DNA of 64,000 nt from Osmia lignaria lignaria (GCF_051020975.1 NW_027478158.1:8432001-8496000), one strand, 5' to 3'. Shown: positions 12,346-25,443, numbered from the stretch's first letter. Notes: a model not told the origin generated them from the sequence alone. Translations and numbers: made by a program.

Positions 12346-13973
12346 ATGTTCTATGATATTTATTGATCAGAAGCGTAGTTTTCGAGATATATCGAGATAT
12401 TTAAAAGTTCCGAAGCCGCACCAACATAATAGGGATACAGAAACACCGTGGCCCCTTTCTTTGAGATAACTCTGCACTAGTGCGAGCCGCAAATGCCACT
12501 TCCAGCTTAGCTGTGCAGAAGAAGAACAACAAGAAGAAGAAATATCTCGAAATATGTCCGTCAGGCCCCTTCCCTTGAGATAAATCTGCAAATATCTCGG
12601 AAACGAAGCGAGCTATGGCAAAATGTTAAGAGATCTTTTTTGTAGAGAATTAAGTTTCCTACTTTTTATGTTCTATGATATTTTTTGATCAGATGCGTAT
12701 TTCTCGAGATATATCAAGATATTTAAAAGTTCCGAAGCCGCACCAACATAATAGAGATACAGAAACACCGTGGCCCCTTTCTTTGAGATAACTCTGCACT
12801 ATTGCGAGCTGGAAATGCCACTTCCAGTTTAGCTGTGCACAAGAAGAACAACAAGAAGAAGAAATATCTCGAAATATGTCCATCAGGACCCTTCCCTTGA
12901 GATAAATCTGCAAATATCTCGGAAACGAAGCGAGCTATGGCAAAATGTTAAGAGACCTTTTTTGTAGAGAATTATGTTTCCTACAATTTATGTTCTATGA
13001 TATTTTTTGATCAGAAGCGTAGTTTTCGAGATATATCGAGATATTTAAAAGTTCCGAAGCCGCACCAACATAATAGGGATACAGAAACACCGTGGCCCCT
13101 TTCTTTGAGATAACTCTGCACTAGTGCGAGCCGCAAATGCCACTTCCAGCTTAGCTGTGCAGAAGAAGAACAACAAGAAGAAGAAATATCTCGAAATATG
13201 TCCGTCAGGCCCCTTCCCTTGAGATATATCTGCAAATATCTCGGAAACGAAGCGAGCTATGGCAAAATGTTAAGAGACCTTTTTTGTAGAGAATTATGTT
13301 TCCTACAATTTATGTTCTATGATATTTATTGATCAGAAGCGTAGTTTTCGAGATATATCGAGATATTTAAAAGTTCCGAAGCCGCACCAACATAATAGGG
13401 ATACAGAAACACCGTGGCCCCTTTCTTTGTGATAACTCTGCACTAGTGCGAGCCGCAAATAGCACTTCCAGCTTAGCTGTGCAGAAGAAGAACAACAAGA
13501 AGAAGAAATATCTCGAAATATGTCCGTCAGGCCCCTTCCCTTGAGATAAATCTGCAAATATCTCGGAAACGAAGCGAGCTATTGCAAAACGTTAAGAGAC
13601 CTTTTTTGTAGAGAATTAGGTTTCCTACTTTTTATGTTCTATGATATTTTTTGATCAGACGCGTAGTTCTCGAGATATATCAAGATATTTAAAAGTTCCG
13701 AAGCCGCACCAACATAATAGGGATACAGAAACACCGTGGCCCCTTTCTTTGAGATAACTCTGCACTAGTGCGAGCCGCAAATGCCACTTCCAGCTTAGCT
13801 GTGCAGAAGAAGAACAACAAGAAGAAGAAATATCTCGAAATATGTCCGTCAGGCCCCTTCCCTTGAGATAAATCTGCAAATATCTCGGAAACGAAGCGAG
13901 CTATGGCAAAATGTTAAGAGACCTTTTTTGTAGAGAATTATGTTTCCTACTTTTTATGTTCTATGATATTTTT
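12346..13973. repeat. Assorted monomers, 12.3-14.0 kb
   Basis: Five units, mostly of the CTAGTGCGAGCCG class. The one at 12686 has TATTTCTCGAG, GAGCTGGAAATG and GCACAAGAAG, and recurs at 17839, 23636 and 33617. The unit at 13330 has private changes (TTTGTGATAAC, CAAATAGCAC). The unit at 13652 reads AGACGCG and opens a run that recurs at 20093 (offset 6441). Confidence 0.85.
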
Positions 13974-14939
13974 TGATCCGACGCGTAGTTCTCGAGATAT
14001 ATCAAGATATTTAAAAGTTCCGAAGCCGCACCAACATAATAGAGATACAGAAACACCGTGGCCCCTTTCTTTGAGATAACTCTGCACTATTGCGAGCTGC
14101 AAATGCCACTTCCAGCTTAGCTGTGCAGAAGAAGGACAAGAAGAAGAAGAAATATCTCGAAATATGTCCGTCAGGCCCCTTCCCTTGAGATAAATCTGCA
14201 AATATCTCGGAAACGAAGAGAGCTATGGCAAAATGTTAAGCGACCTTTTTTGTAGAGAATTATGTTTCCTACAATCTATGTTCTATGATATTTTTTGATC
14301 AGAAGCGTAGTTTTCGAGATATATCGAGATATTTAAAAGTTCCGAAGCCGCACCAACATAATAGAGATACAGAAACACCGTGGCCCCTTTCTTTGAGATA
14401 ACTCTGCACTAGTGCGAGCCGCAAATGCCACTTCCAGCTTAGCTGTGCAGAAGAAGAACAACAAGAAGAAGAAATATCTCGAAATATGTCCGTCAGGCCC
14501 CTTCCCTTGAAATATATCTGCAAATATCTCGGAAACGAAGCGAGCTATGGCAAAATGTTAAGAAACCGTTTTTGTAGAGAATTAAGTTTCCTACTTTTTA
14601 TGTTCTATGATATTTTTTGATCGGACGCGTAGTTCTCGAGATATATCAAGATATTTAAAAGTTCCGAAGCCGCACCAACATAATAGAGATACAGAAACAC
14701 CGTGGCCCCTTTCTTTGAGATAACTCTGCACTGTTGCGAGCTGTAAATGCCACTTCCAGCTTAGCTTCGCAGAAGAAGAATAACAAGAAGAAGAAATATC
14801 TCGAAATATGTCCGTCAGGCCCCTTCCCTTGAGATATATCTGCAAATATCTCGGAAACGAAGCGAGCTATGGCAAAATGTTAAGAGACCTTTTTTGTAGA
14901 GAATTATGTTTCCTACAATTTAGGTTCTATGATATTTTT
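13974..14939. repeat. Three-monomer cassette, copy 1
   Basis: Order: a unit starting TGATCCGACGCG with GAAGGACAAGAAGAAG; a unit preceded by CAATCTATG and ending TTGAAATATATC; and a unit starting TGATCGGACGCG. Eight copies of this order exist in the window. Here the third unit has a different core (CTGTTGCGAGCTGTAAATG with TTCGCAG) from the later copies. Confidence 0.87.
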
Positions 14940-16236
14940 TGATCAGAAGCGTAGTTTTCGAGATGTATCGAGATATTTAAAAGTTCCGAAGCCGCACCAA
15001 CATAATAGAGATACAGAAACACCGTGGCCCCTTTCTTTGAGATAACTCTGCACTAGTGCGAGCCGCAAATGCCACTTCCAGCTTAGCTGTGCAGAAGAAG
15101 AACAACAAGAAGAAGAAATATCTCGAAATATGTCCGTCAGGCCCCTTCCCTTGAGATATATCTGCAAATATCTCGGAAACGAAGCGAGCTATGGCAAAAT
15201 GTTAAGAGACCTTTTTTGTAGAGAATTCTGTTTCCTACAATTTATGTTCTATGATATTTTTTGATCAGAAGCGTAGTTTTCGAGATATATCGAGATATTT
15301 AAAAGTTCCGAAGCCGCACCAACATAATAGGGATACAGAAACACCGTGGCCCCTTTCTTTGAGATAACTCTGCACTAGTGCGAGCCGCAAATGCCACTTC
15401 CAGCTTAGCTGTGCAGAAGAAGAACAACAAGAAGAAGAAATATCTCGAAATATGTCCGTCAGGCCCCTTCCCTTGAGATAAATCTGCAAATATCTCGGAA
15501 ACGAAGCGAGCTATGGCAAAATGTTAAGAGACCTTTTTTGTAGAGAATTAAGTTTCCTACTTTTTATGTTCTATGATATTTTTTGATCAGATGCGTAGTT
15601 CTCGAGATATATCAAGATATTTAAAAGTTCCGAACCCGCACCAACATAATACAGATACAGAAACACCGTGGCCCCTTTCTTTGAGATAACTCTGCACTAT
15701 TGCGAGCTGCAAATGCCACTTCCAGCTTAGCTGTGCAGAGGAAGAACAACAAGAAGAAGAAATATCTCGAAATATGTCCGTCAGGCCAGTTCCTTTGAGC
15801 TGAATCTGCAAATATCTCGGAAACGAAGCGAGCTATGGCAAAATGTTAAGAGGCGTTGTTTATAGAGAATTATGTTTGCTACAATTTATGTTCTATGATA
15901 TTTTTTGATCAGAAGCGTAGTTTTCGAGATATATCGAGATATTTAAAAGTTCCGAAGCCGCACCAACATAATAGGGATACAGAAACACCGTGGCCCCTTT
16001 CTTTGAGATAACTCTGCACTAGTGCGAGCCGCAAATGCCACTTCCAGCTTAGCTGTGCAGAAGAAGAACAACAAGAAGAAGAAATATCTCGAAATATGTC
16101 CGTCAGGCCCCTTCCCTTGAGATAAATCTGCAAATATCTCGGAAACGAAGCGAGCTATGGCAAAATGTTAAGAGACCTTTTTTGTAGATAATTAAGTTTC
16201 CTACTTTTTATGTTCTATGATATTTTTTGATCAGAA
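14842..16236. repeat. Segment repeated 4508 bp (14 monomers) away, second copy
   Basis: This is the second copy of 10334-11728, with the same markers. Private changes include AATACAGATAC near 15650. Confidence 0.88.
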
Positions 16237-17515
16237 GCGTAGTTTTCGAGATATATCGAGATATTTAAAAGTTCCGAAGCCGCACCAACATAATAGGGAT
16301 ACAGAAACACCGTGGCCCCTTTCTTTGAGATAACTCTGCACTAGTGCGAGCCGCAAATGCCACTTCCAGCTTAGCTGTGCAGAAGAAGAACAACAAGAAG
16401 AAGAAATATCTCGAAATATGTCCGTCAGGCCCCTTCCCTTGAGATATATCTGCAAATATCTCGGAAACGAAGCGAGCTATGGCAAAATGTTAAGAGACCT
16501 TTTTTGTAGAGAATTATGTTTCCTACAATTTATGTTCTATGATATTTATTGATCAGAAGCGTAGTTTTCGAGATATATCGAGATATTTAAAAGTTCCGAA
16601 GCCGCACCAACATAATAGGGATACAGAAACACCGTGGCCCCTTTCTTTGAGATAACTCTGCACTAGTGCGAGCCGCAATCGCCACTTCCAGCTTAGCTGT
16701 GCAGAAGAAGAACAACAAGAAGAAGAAATATCTCGAAATATGTCCGTCAGGCCCCTTCCCTTGAGGTAAATCTGCAAATATCTCGGAAACGAAGCGAGCT
16801 ATGGCAAAATGTTAAGAGACCTTTTTTGTAGATAATTAAGTTTCCTACTTTTTATGTTCTATGATATTTATTGATCAGAAGCGTAGTTTTCGAGATATAT
16901 CGAGATATTTAAAAGTTCCGAAGCCGCACCAACATAATAGGGATACAGAAACACCGTGGCCCCTTTCTTTGAGATAACTCTGCACTAGTGCGAGCCGCAA
17001 ATGCCACTTCCAGCTTAGCTGTGCAGAAGAAGAACAACAAGAAGAAGAAATATCTCGAAATATGTCCGTCAGGCCCCTTCCCTTGAGATATATCTGCAAA
17101 TATCTCGGAAACAAAGCGAGCTATGGCAAAATGTTAAGAGACCTTTTTTGTAGAGAATTATGTTTCCTACAATTTATGTTCTATGATATTTTTTGTTCAG
17201 AAGCGTAGTTTTCGAGATATATCGAGATATTTTAAAGTTGCGAAGCCGCACCATCATAATAGAGATACAGAAACACCGTGGCCCCTTTCTTTGAGATAAC
17301 TCTGCACTAGCGCGAGCCGCAAATGCCACTTCCAGCTTAGCTGTGCAGAAGAAGAACAACAAGAAGAAGAAATATCTCGAAATATGTCCGTCAGGCCCCT
17401 TCCCTTGAGATAAATCTGCAAATATCTCGGAAACGAAGCGAGCTATGGCAAAATGTTAAGAGACCTTTTTTGTAGATAATTAAGTTTCCTACTTTTTATG
17501 TTCTATGATATTTTT
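16237..17515. repeat. Run of CTAGTGCGAGCCG-class monomers
   Basis: Four units of similar type. Several are preceded by ATATTTATTGATCAG. The last unit is unusual: TTGTTCAG replaces TTGATCAG near 17194, with ATATTTTAAAGTTGCGAAG, CACCATCATAATAG and CTAGCGCGAGCC. Confidence 0.85.
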
Positions 17516-17838
17516 TGATCAGATGCGTAGTTCTCGAGATATATCAAGATATTTAAAAGTTCCGAAGCCGCACCAACATAATAGAGATACAGAAACACCG
17601 TGGCCCCTTTCTTAGGGGATAACTATGCACTATGGCGAGCTGCAAATGCCACTTCCAGCTTAGCTGTGCAGAAGAAGAACAACAAGAAGAAGAAATATCT
17701 CGAAATATGTCCGTCAGGCCCCTTCCCTTGAGATAAATCTGCAAATATCTCGGAAACGAAGAGAGCTATGGCAAAATGTTAAGCGACCTTTTTTGTAGAG
17801 AATTAAGTTTCCTACTTTTTATGTGCTATGATATTTTT
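17516..17838. repeat. 323-bp TTAGGGGATAAC monomer variant, copy 3
   Basis: TAGGGG is at 17613. It is followed by GAAGAGAGC and TTAAGCGACC, and then by a TATTTCTCGAG unit with GCACAAGAAG. The same neighbour order recurs at 23.3 and 33.3 kb. Confidence 0.93.
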
Positions 17839-18482
17839 TGATCAGATGCGTATTTCTCGAGATATATCAAGATATTTAAAAGTTCCGAAGCCGCACCAAC
17901 ATAATAGAGATACAGAAACACCGTGGCCCCTTTCTTTGAGATAACTCTGCACTATTGCGAGCTGGAAATGCCACTTCCAGTTTAGCTGTGCACAAGAAGA
18001 ACAACAAGAAGAAGAAATATCTCGAAATATGTCCATCAGGACCCTTCCCTTGAGATAAATCTGCAAATATCTCGGAAACGAAGCGAGCTATGGCAAAATG
18101 TTAAGAGACCTTTTTTGTAGAGAATTATGTTTCCTACAATTTATGTTCTATGATATTTTTTGATCAGAAGCGTAGTTTTCGAGATATATCGAGATATTTA
18201 AAAGTTCCGAAGCCGCACCAACATAATAGGGATACAGAAACAGCGTGGCCCCTTTCTTTGGGATAACTCTGCACTATTGCGAGCTGGAAATGCCACTTCC
18301 AGCTTAGCTGTGCAGAAGAAGAACAACAAGAAGAAGAAATATCTCGAAATATGTCCATCAGGACCCTTCCCTTGAGATAAATATGCAAATATCTCGGAAA
18401 CGAAGCGAGCTATGGCAAAATGTTAAGAGACCTTTTTTGTAGAGAATTATGTTTCCTACAATTTATGTTCTATGATATTTTT
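17839..18482. repeat. Pair of GAGCTGGAAATG-class monomers, also at 23636-24279
   Basis: Two units matching 23636-24279 at offset 5797. The second unit contains AGCTGGAA and TTCCAGCT, an 8-base perfect stem with a 7-base loop at 18282-18304, the strongest short hairpin I found. Both carry CCATCAGGACCC. Confidence 0.85.
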
Positions 18483-20289
18483 TGATCAGAAGCGTAGTTT
18501 TCGAGATATATCGAGATATTTAAAAGTTCCGAAGCCGCACCAACATAATAGAGATACAGAAACAGCGTGGCCCCTTTCTTTGGGATAACTCTGCACTATT
18601 GCGAGCTGGAAATGCCACTTCCAGTTTAGCTGTGCAGAAGAAGAACAACAAGAAGAAGAAATATCTCGAAATATGTCCGTCAGGACCCCTCCCTTGAGAT
18701 AAATCTGCAAATATCTCGGAAACGAAGCGAGCTATTGCAAAACGTTAAGAGACCTTTTTTGTAGAGAATTAGGTTTCCTACTTTTTATGTTCTATGATAT
18801 TTTTTGATCAGATGCGTAGTTCTCGAGATATATCAAGATATTTAAAAGTTCCGAAGCCGCACCAACATAATAGAGATACAGAAACACCGTCGCCCCTTTC
18901 TTTGCGATAACTCTGCACTATTGCGAACTGCAAATGCCACTTCCAGCTTAGCTGTGCAGGAGAAGAACAACAAGAAGAAGAAATATCTCGAAATATGTCC
19001 GTCAGGCCCCTTCCCTTGAGATAAATCTGCAAATATCTCGGAAACGAAGCGAGCTATGCCAAAATGTTAACAGACCTTATTTGTAGAGAATTAAGTTTCC
19101 TACTTTTTATGTTCTATGATATTTTTTGATCAGATGCGTAGTTCTCGAGATATATCGAGATATTTAAAAGTTCCGAAGCCGCACCAACATAATAGAGATA
19201 CAGAAACACCGTGGCCCCTTTCTTTGAGATAACTCTGCACTATTGCGAGCTGCAAATGCCACTTCCAGCTTAGCTGTGCAGAAGAAGAACAACAAGAAGA
19301 AGAAATATCTCGAAATATGTCCGTCAGGCCCCTTCCCTTGAGATAAATCGGCAAGTATCTCGGAAACGAAGCGAGCTATGGCAAAATGTTAAGAGACCTT
19401 TTCTGTAGAGAATTAAGTTTTCTACTTTTTATGTTCCATGATATTTTTTGATCAGATGCGTAGTTCTCGAGATATATCAAGATATTTAAAAGTTCCGAAG
19501 CCGCACCAACATAATAGAGATACAGAAACACCGTGGCCCTTTTCTTTGAGATAACTCTGCACTATTGCGAGCTGCAAATGCCACTTCCAGCTTAGCTGTG
19601 CAGAAGAAGAACAACAAGAAGAAGAAATATCTCGAAATATGTCCGTCAGGCCCCTTCCCTTGAGATAAATCTGCAAATATCTCGGAAACGAAGCGAGCTA
19701 TGGCAAAATGTTAAGAGACCTTTTCTGTAGAGAATTAAGTTTTCTACTTTTTATGTTCCATGATATTTTTTGATCAGATGCGTAGTTCCCGAGATATATC
19801 AAGATATTTAAAAGTCCTGAAGCTGCACCAACTTAATAGAGATACAGAAACACCGTGGCCCCTTTCTTTGAGATAACTCTGCACTAGTGCGAGCCGCAAA
19901 TGCCACTTCCAGCTTAGCTGTGCAGAAGAAGAACAACAAGAAGAAGAAATATCTGGAAATATGTCCGTTAGGCCCCTTCCCTTGAGATAAATCTGCAAAT
20001 ATCTCGGAAACGAAGCGAGCTATGGCAAAATGTTAAGATACCTTTTTTGTAGAGAATTATGTTTCCTACTTTTTATGTTCTATGATATTTTTTGATCAGA
20101 CGCGTAGTTCTCGAGATATATCAAGATATTTAAAAGTTCCGAAGCCGCACCAACATAATAGGGATACAGAAACACCGTGGCCCCTTTCTTTGAGATAACT
20201 CTGCACTAGTGCGAGCCGCAAATGCCACTTCCAGCTTAGCTGTGCAGAAGAAGAACAACAAGAAGAAGAAATATCTCGAAATACGTCCG
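18483..20289. repeat. Source-type segment shared with 36 and 45 kb
   Basis: These units carry markers CCGTCGCCCC with TTTGCGATAAC (about 18.9 kb), ATCGGCAAGTATC (about 19.35 kb), TTCCATGATATT and TTCCCGAGATAT (19.8 kb). The run from 19127 recurs at 45206 (offset 26079). The part from 19449 recurs at 36189 (offset 16740). Confidence 0.85.
19771..20092. repeat. Marker monomer TTCCCGAGATAT, copy 1
   Basis: Rare linked variants: GTTCCCGAG, TCCTGAAGCTGCACC, CAACTTAATAG, ATATCTGGAAATATG and TTAAGATACC. The same combination occurs only here and at 36511 and 45850, so all three share a recent ancestor. Confidence 0.92.
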
Positions 20290-22789
20290 TCAGGCCCCTT
20301 CCCTTGAGATAAATCTGCAAATATCTCGGAAACGAAGCGAGCTATGGCAAAATGTTAAGAGACCTTTTTTGTAGAGAATTATGTTTCCTACTTTTTATGT
20401 TCTATGATATTTTTTGATCCGACGCGTAGTTCTCGAGATATATCAAGATATTTAAAAGTTCCGAAGCCGCACCAACATAATAGAGATACAGAAACACCGT
20501 GGCCCCTTTCTTTGAGATAACTCTGCACTATTGCGAGCTGCAAATGCCACTTCCAGCTTAGCTGTGCAGAAGAAGGACAAGAAGAAGAAGAAATATCTCG
20601 AAATATGTCCGTCAGGCCCCTTCCCTTGAGATAAATCTGCAAATATCTCGGAAACGAAGAGAGCTATGGCAAAATGTTAAGCGACCTTTTTTGTAGAGAA
20701 TTATGTTTCCTACAATCTATGTTCTATGATATTTTTTGATCAGAAGCGTAGTTTTCGAGATATATCGAGATATTTAAAAGTTCCGAAGCCGCACCAACAT
20801 AATAGAGATGCAGAAACACCGTGGCCCCTTTCTTTGAGATAACTCTGCACTAGTGCGAGCCGCAAATGCCACTTCCAGCTTAGCTGTGCAGAAGAAGAAC
20901 AACAAGAAGAAGAAATATCTCGAAATATGTCCGTCAGGCCCCTTCCCTTGAAATATATCTGCAAATATCTCGGAAACGAAGCGAGCTATGGCAAAATGTT
21001 AAGAAACCGTTTTTGTAGAGAATTAAGTTTCCTACTTTTTATGTTCTATGATATTTTTTGATCGGACGCGTAGTTCTCGAGATATATCAAGATATTTAAA
21101 AGTTCCGAAGCCGCACCAACATAATAGAGATACAGAAACACCGTGGCCCCTTTCGTTGAGATAACTCTGCACTAGTGCCAGCCGCAAATGCCACTTCCAG
21201 CTTAACTGTGCAGAAGAAGAACAACAAGAAGAAGAAATATCTCGAAATATGTCCGACAGGCCCCTTCCCTTGAGATAAATCTGCAAATATCTCGGAAAAG
21301 AAGCGAGCTATGGCAAAATGTTAAGAGACCTTTTTTGTAGAGAATTAAGTTTCCTACTTTTTATGTTCTATGATATTTTTTCATCAGATGCGTAGTTCTC
21401 GAGATATATCAAGATATTTAAAAGTTCCGAAGCCGCACCAACATAATAGAGATACAGAAACACCGTGGCCCCTTTCTTTGAGATAACTCTGCACTATTGC
21501 GAGCTGCAAATGCCACTTCCAGCTTAGCTGTGCAGAAGAAGAACAACAAGAAGAAGAAATATCTCGAAATATGTCCGTCAGGCCAGTTCCTTTGAGTTGA
21601 ATCTGCAAATATCTCGGAAACGAAGCGAGCTATGGCAAAATGTTAAGAGACGTTTTTTGTAGAGAATTATGTTTCCTACAATTTATGTTCTATGATATTT
21701 TTTGATCAGAAGCGTAGTTTTCGAGATATATCGAGATATTTAAAAGTTCCGAAGCCGCACCAACATAATAGGGATACAGAAACACCGTGGCCCCTTTCTT
21801 TGAGATAACTCTGCACTAGTGCGAGCCGCAAATGCCACTTCCAGCTTAGCTGTGCAGAAGAAGAACAACAAGAAGAAGAAATATCTCGAAATATGTCCGT
21901 CAGGCCCCTTCCCTTGAGATAAATCTGCAAATATCTCGGAAACGAAGCGAGCTATGGCAAAATGTTAAGAGACGTTTTTTGTAGAGAATTATGTTTTCTA
22001 CAATTTATGTTCTATGATATTTTTTGATCAGAAGCGTAGTTTTCGCGATATATCGAGATATTTAAAAGTTCCGAAGCCGCACCAACATAATAGAGATACA
22101 GAAACACCGTGGCCCCTTTCTTTGAGATAACTCTGCACTAGTGCGAGCCGCAAATGCCACTTCCAGCTTAGCTGTGCAGAAGAAGAACAACAACAAGAAG
22201 AAATATCTCGAAATATGTCCGACAGGCCCCTTCCCTTGAGATAAATCTGCAAATATCTCGGAAACGAAGCGAGCTATGGCGAAATGTTAAGAGACCTTTT
22301 TTGTAGAGAATTAAGTTTCCTACTTTTTATCTTCTATGATATTTTGTGATCAGATGCGTAGTTCTCGAGATATATCAAGATATTTAAAAGTTCCGAAGCC
22401 GCACCAACATAATAGAGATACAGAAACACCGTGGCCCCTCTCTTTGAGATAACTCTGCACTATTGCGAGCTGCAAATGCCACTTCCAGTTTAGCTGTGCA
22501 GAAGAAGAACAACAAGAAGAAGAAACATCTCGAAATATGTCCGTCAGGCCCCTTCCCTTGAGATAAATCTGCAAATATCTCGGAAACGAAGCGAGCTATG
22601 GCAAAATGTTTAGAGACCTTTCTTGTAGAGAATTAAGTTTCCTACTTTTTATGTAGTATGATATTTTTTGATCAGATGCGTAGTTCTCGAGATATATCAA
22701 GATATTTAAAAGTTCCGAAGCCGCACCAACATAATAGAGATACAGAAACACCGTGGCCCCTTTCTTTGAGATAACTCTGCACTATTGCG
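20290..22789. repeat. Segment repeated 5154 bp (16 monomers) away, first copy
   Basis: It matches 25444-27943. Shared markers are TGATCCGACG, CAATCTATG, GAGATGCAG, TTCGTTGAG with GTGCCAGCC, TTTTTCATCAG, TTCGCGATAT, TTTTGTGATCAG and ATGTAGTATG. Only scattered single-base differences were noticed. It includes cassette copy 2. Confidence 0.9.
20415..21380. repeat. Three-monomer cassette, copy 2
   Basis: It has the same TGATCCGACG, CAATCTATG and TGATCGGACG order. The third unit carries TTCGTTGAG, GTGCCAGCCGC and AGCTTAACTG. It is followed by GGAAAAGAAGC and TTTTTCATCAG. Confidence 0.9.
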
Positions 22790-23312
22790 CGCTGCAAATG
22801 CCACTTCCAGCTTAGCTGTGCAGAAGAAGAACAACAAGAAAAAGAAATATCTCGAAATATGTCCGTCAGGCCCCTTCCCTTGAGATAAATCTGCAAATAT
22901 CTCGGAAACGAAGCGAGCTATGGCAAAATGTTAACAGACCTTTTTTGTAGAGAATTAAGTTTCCTACTTTTCATGTTCGATGATATTTTTTGATCAGATG
23001 CGTAGTTCTCGAGATATATCAAGATATTTAAAAGTTCCGAAGCTGCACCAACATAATAGAGGTACAGAAACACCGTGGCCTCTTTCTTTGAGATAACTCT
23101 GCACTATTGCGAGCTGCAAATGCCACTTCGAGCTTAGCTGTGCAGAAGGAGAACAACAAGAAGAAGAAATATCTCGAAATATGTCCGTCAGACCCCTTCC
23201 CTTGAGATGAATCTGCAAATATCTCGGAAACGAAGCGAGCTATGGCAAAATGTTAAGAGACCTTTTTTGTAGAGAATAATGTTTTCTACAATTTATGTTC
23301 TATGATATTTTT
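22790..23312. repeat. Two monomers between duplicated blocks
   Basis: The first has GCGCGCTGC and AACAAGAAAAAG. The second (22991-23312) is the GAGGTACAG and ACTTCGAGC marker type also found at 47460 and 49070. Confidence 0.82.
22991..23312. repeat. Marker monomer GAGGTACAG/ACTTCGAGC, copy 1
   Basis: Linked variants are AAGCTGCACC, GAGGTACAG, TGGCCTCTTTC, CACTTCGAGC, GTCAGACCCC and GAGATGAATC. The private change GCAGAAGGAG is absent from the other two copies at 47460 and 49070. Confidence 0.9.
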
Positions 23313-23635
23313 TGATCAGAAGCGTAGTTTTCGCGATATATCGAGATACTTTAAAGTTCCGAAGCCGCACCAACATAATAGAGATACAGAAACACCGTGG
23401 CCCCTTTCTTAGGGGATAACTATGCACTATGGCGAGCTGCAAATGCCACTTCCAGCTTAGCTGTGCAGAAGAAGAACAACAAGAAGAAGAAATATCTCGA
23501 AATATGTCCGTCAGGCCCCTTCCCTTGAGATAAATCTGCAAATATCTCGGAAACGAAGAGAGCTATGGCAAAATGTTAAGCGACCTCTTTTGTAGAGAAT
23601 TAAGTTTCCTACTTTTTATGTTCTATGATATTTTT
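23313..23635. repeat. 323-bp TTAGGGGATAAC monomer variant, copy 4 (recombinant 5' part)
   Basis: The TAGGGG insertion is at 23410. Unlike the other copies, the 5' part is of the AAGCGTAGTTTTCGCGAT class and reads GATACTTTAAAG. The unit therefore looks like a join of two monomer types. Confidence 0.9.
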
Positions 23636-24279
23636 TGATCAGATGCGTATTTCTCGAGATATATCAAGATATTTAAAAGTTCCGAAGCCGCACCAACATA
23701 ATAGAGATACAGAAACACCGTGGCCCCTTTCTTTGAGATAACTCTGCACTATTGCGAGCTGGAAATGCCACTTCCAGTTTAGCTGTGCACAAGAAGAACA
23801 ACAAGAAGAAGAAATATCTCGAAATATGTCCATCAGGACCCTTCCCTTGAGATAAATCTGCAAATATCTCGGAAACGAAGCGAGCTATGGCAAAATGTTA
23901 AGAGACCTTTTTTGTAGAGAATTATGTTTCCTACAATTTATGTTCTATGATATTTTTTGATCAGAAGCGTAGTTTTCGAGATATATCGAGATATTTAAAA
24001 GTTCCGAAGCCGCACCAACATAATAGGGATACAGAAACAGCGTGGCCCCTTTCTTTGGGATAACTCTGCACTATTGCGAGCTGGAAATGCCACTTCCAGC
24101 TTAGCTGTGCAGAAGAAGAACAACAAGAAGAAGAAATATCTCGAAATATGTCCATCAGGACCCTTCCCTTGAGATAAATATGCAAATATCTCGGAAACGA
24201 AGCGAGCTATGGCAAAATGTTAAGAGACCTTTTTTGTAGATAATTAAGTTTCCTACTTTTTATGTTCTATGATATTTTT
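23636..24279. repeat. Pair of GAGCTGGAAATG-class monomers, second copy
   Basis: It matches 17839-18482 at offset 5797, including TATTTCTCG, GCACAAGAAG, CAGCGTGG, TTTGGGATAAC and CCATCAGGACCC. Confidence 0.87.
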
Positions 24280-24602
24280 TGATCAGATGCGTAGTTCTCG
24301 AGATATATCAAGATATTTAAAAGTTCCGAAGCCGCACCAACATAATAGAGATACAGAAACACCGTGGCCCCTTTCTTAGGGGATAACTATGCACTATGGC
24401 GAGCTGCAAATGCCACTTCCAGCTTAGCTGTGCAGAAGAAGAACAACAAGAAGAAGAAATATCTCGAAATATGTCCGTCAGGCCCCTTCCCTTGAGATAA
24501 ATCTGCAAATATCTCGGAAACGAAGAGAGCTATGGCAAAATGTTAAGCGACCTCTTTTGTAGAGAATTAAGTTTCCTACTTTTTATGTTCTATGATATTT
24601 TT
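24280..24602. repeat. 323-bp TTAGGGGATAAC monomer variant, copy 5
   Basis: TAGGGG is at 24377. It lies only three units after copy 4. With the start of the next unit it looks like an extra insertion relative to the related run at 17.8-18.8 kb. Confidence 0.92.
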
Positions 24603-25443
24603 TGATCAGATGCGTATTTCTCGAGATATATCAAGATATTTAAAAGTTCCGAAGCCGCACCAACATAATAGAGATACAGAAACACCGTGGCCCCTTTCTT
24701 TGAGATAACTCTGCACTATTGCGAGCTGGAAATGCCACTTCCAGTTTAGCTGTGCAGAAGAAGAACAACAAGAAGAAGAAATATCTCGAAATATGTCCGT
24801 CAGGACCCCTCCCTTGAGATAAATCTGCAAATATCTCGGAAACGAAGCGAGCTATTGCAAAACGTTAAGAGACCTTTTTTGTAGAGAATTAGGTTTCCTA
24901 CTTTTTATGTTCTATGATATTTTTTGATCAGATGCGTAGTTCTCGAGATATATCAAGATATTTAAAAGTTCCGAAGCCGCACCAACATAATAGAGATACA
25001 GAAACACCGTCGCCCCTTTCTTTGCGATAACTCTGCACTATTGCGAACTGCAAATGCCACTTCCAGCTTAGCTGTGCAGGAGAAGAACAACAAGAAGAAG
25101 AAATATCTCGAAATATGTCCGTCAGGCCCCTTCCCTTGAGATAAATCGGCAAGTATCTCGGAAACGAAGCGAGCTATGGCAAAATGTTAAGAGACCTTTT
25201 CTGTAGAGAATTAAGTTTTCTACTTTTTATGTTCCATGATATTTTTTGATCAGATGCGTAGTTCTCGAGATATATCAAGATATTTAAAAGTTCCGAAGCC
25301 GCACCAACATAATAGAGATACAGAAACACCGTGGCCCTTTTCTTTGAGATAACTCTGCACTATTGCGAGCTGCAAATGCCACTTCCAGCTTAGCTGTGCA
25401 GAAGAAGAACAACAAGAAGAAGAAATATCTCGAAATATGTCCG
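24603..25443. repeat. Recombinant monomers before the second 5154-bp copy
   Basis: The unit at 24603 joins a 5' part like that at 23636 (TATTTCTCG, CACCGTGG) to a 3' part like that at 18483 (GTCAGGACCCCTCCC). The next unit (24925) carries CCGTCGCCCC and ends with ATCGGCAAGTATC, skipping one unit present at 19127. Confidence 0.82.
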
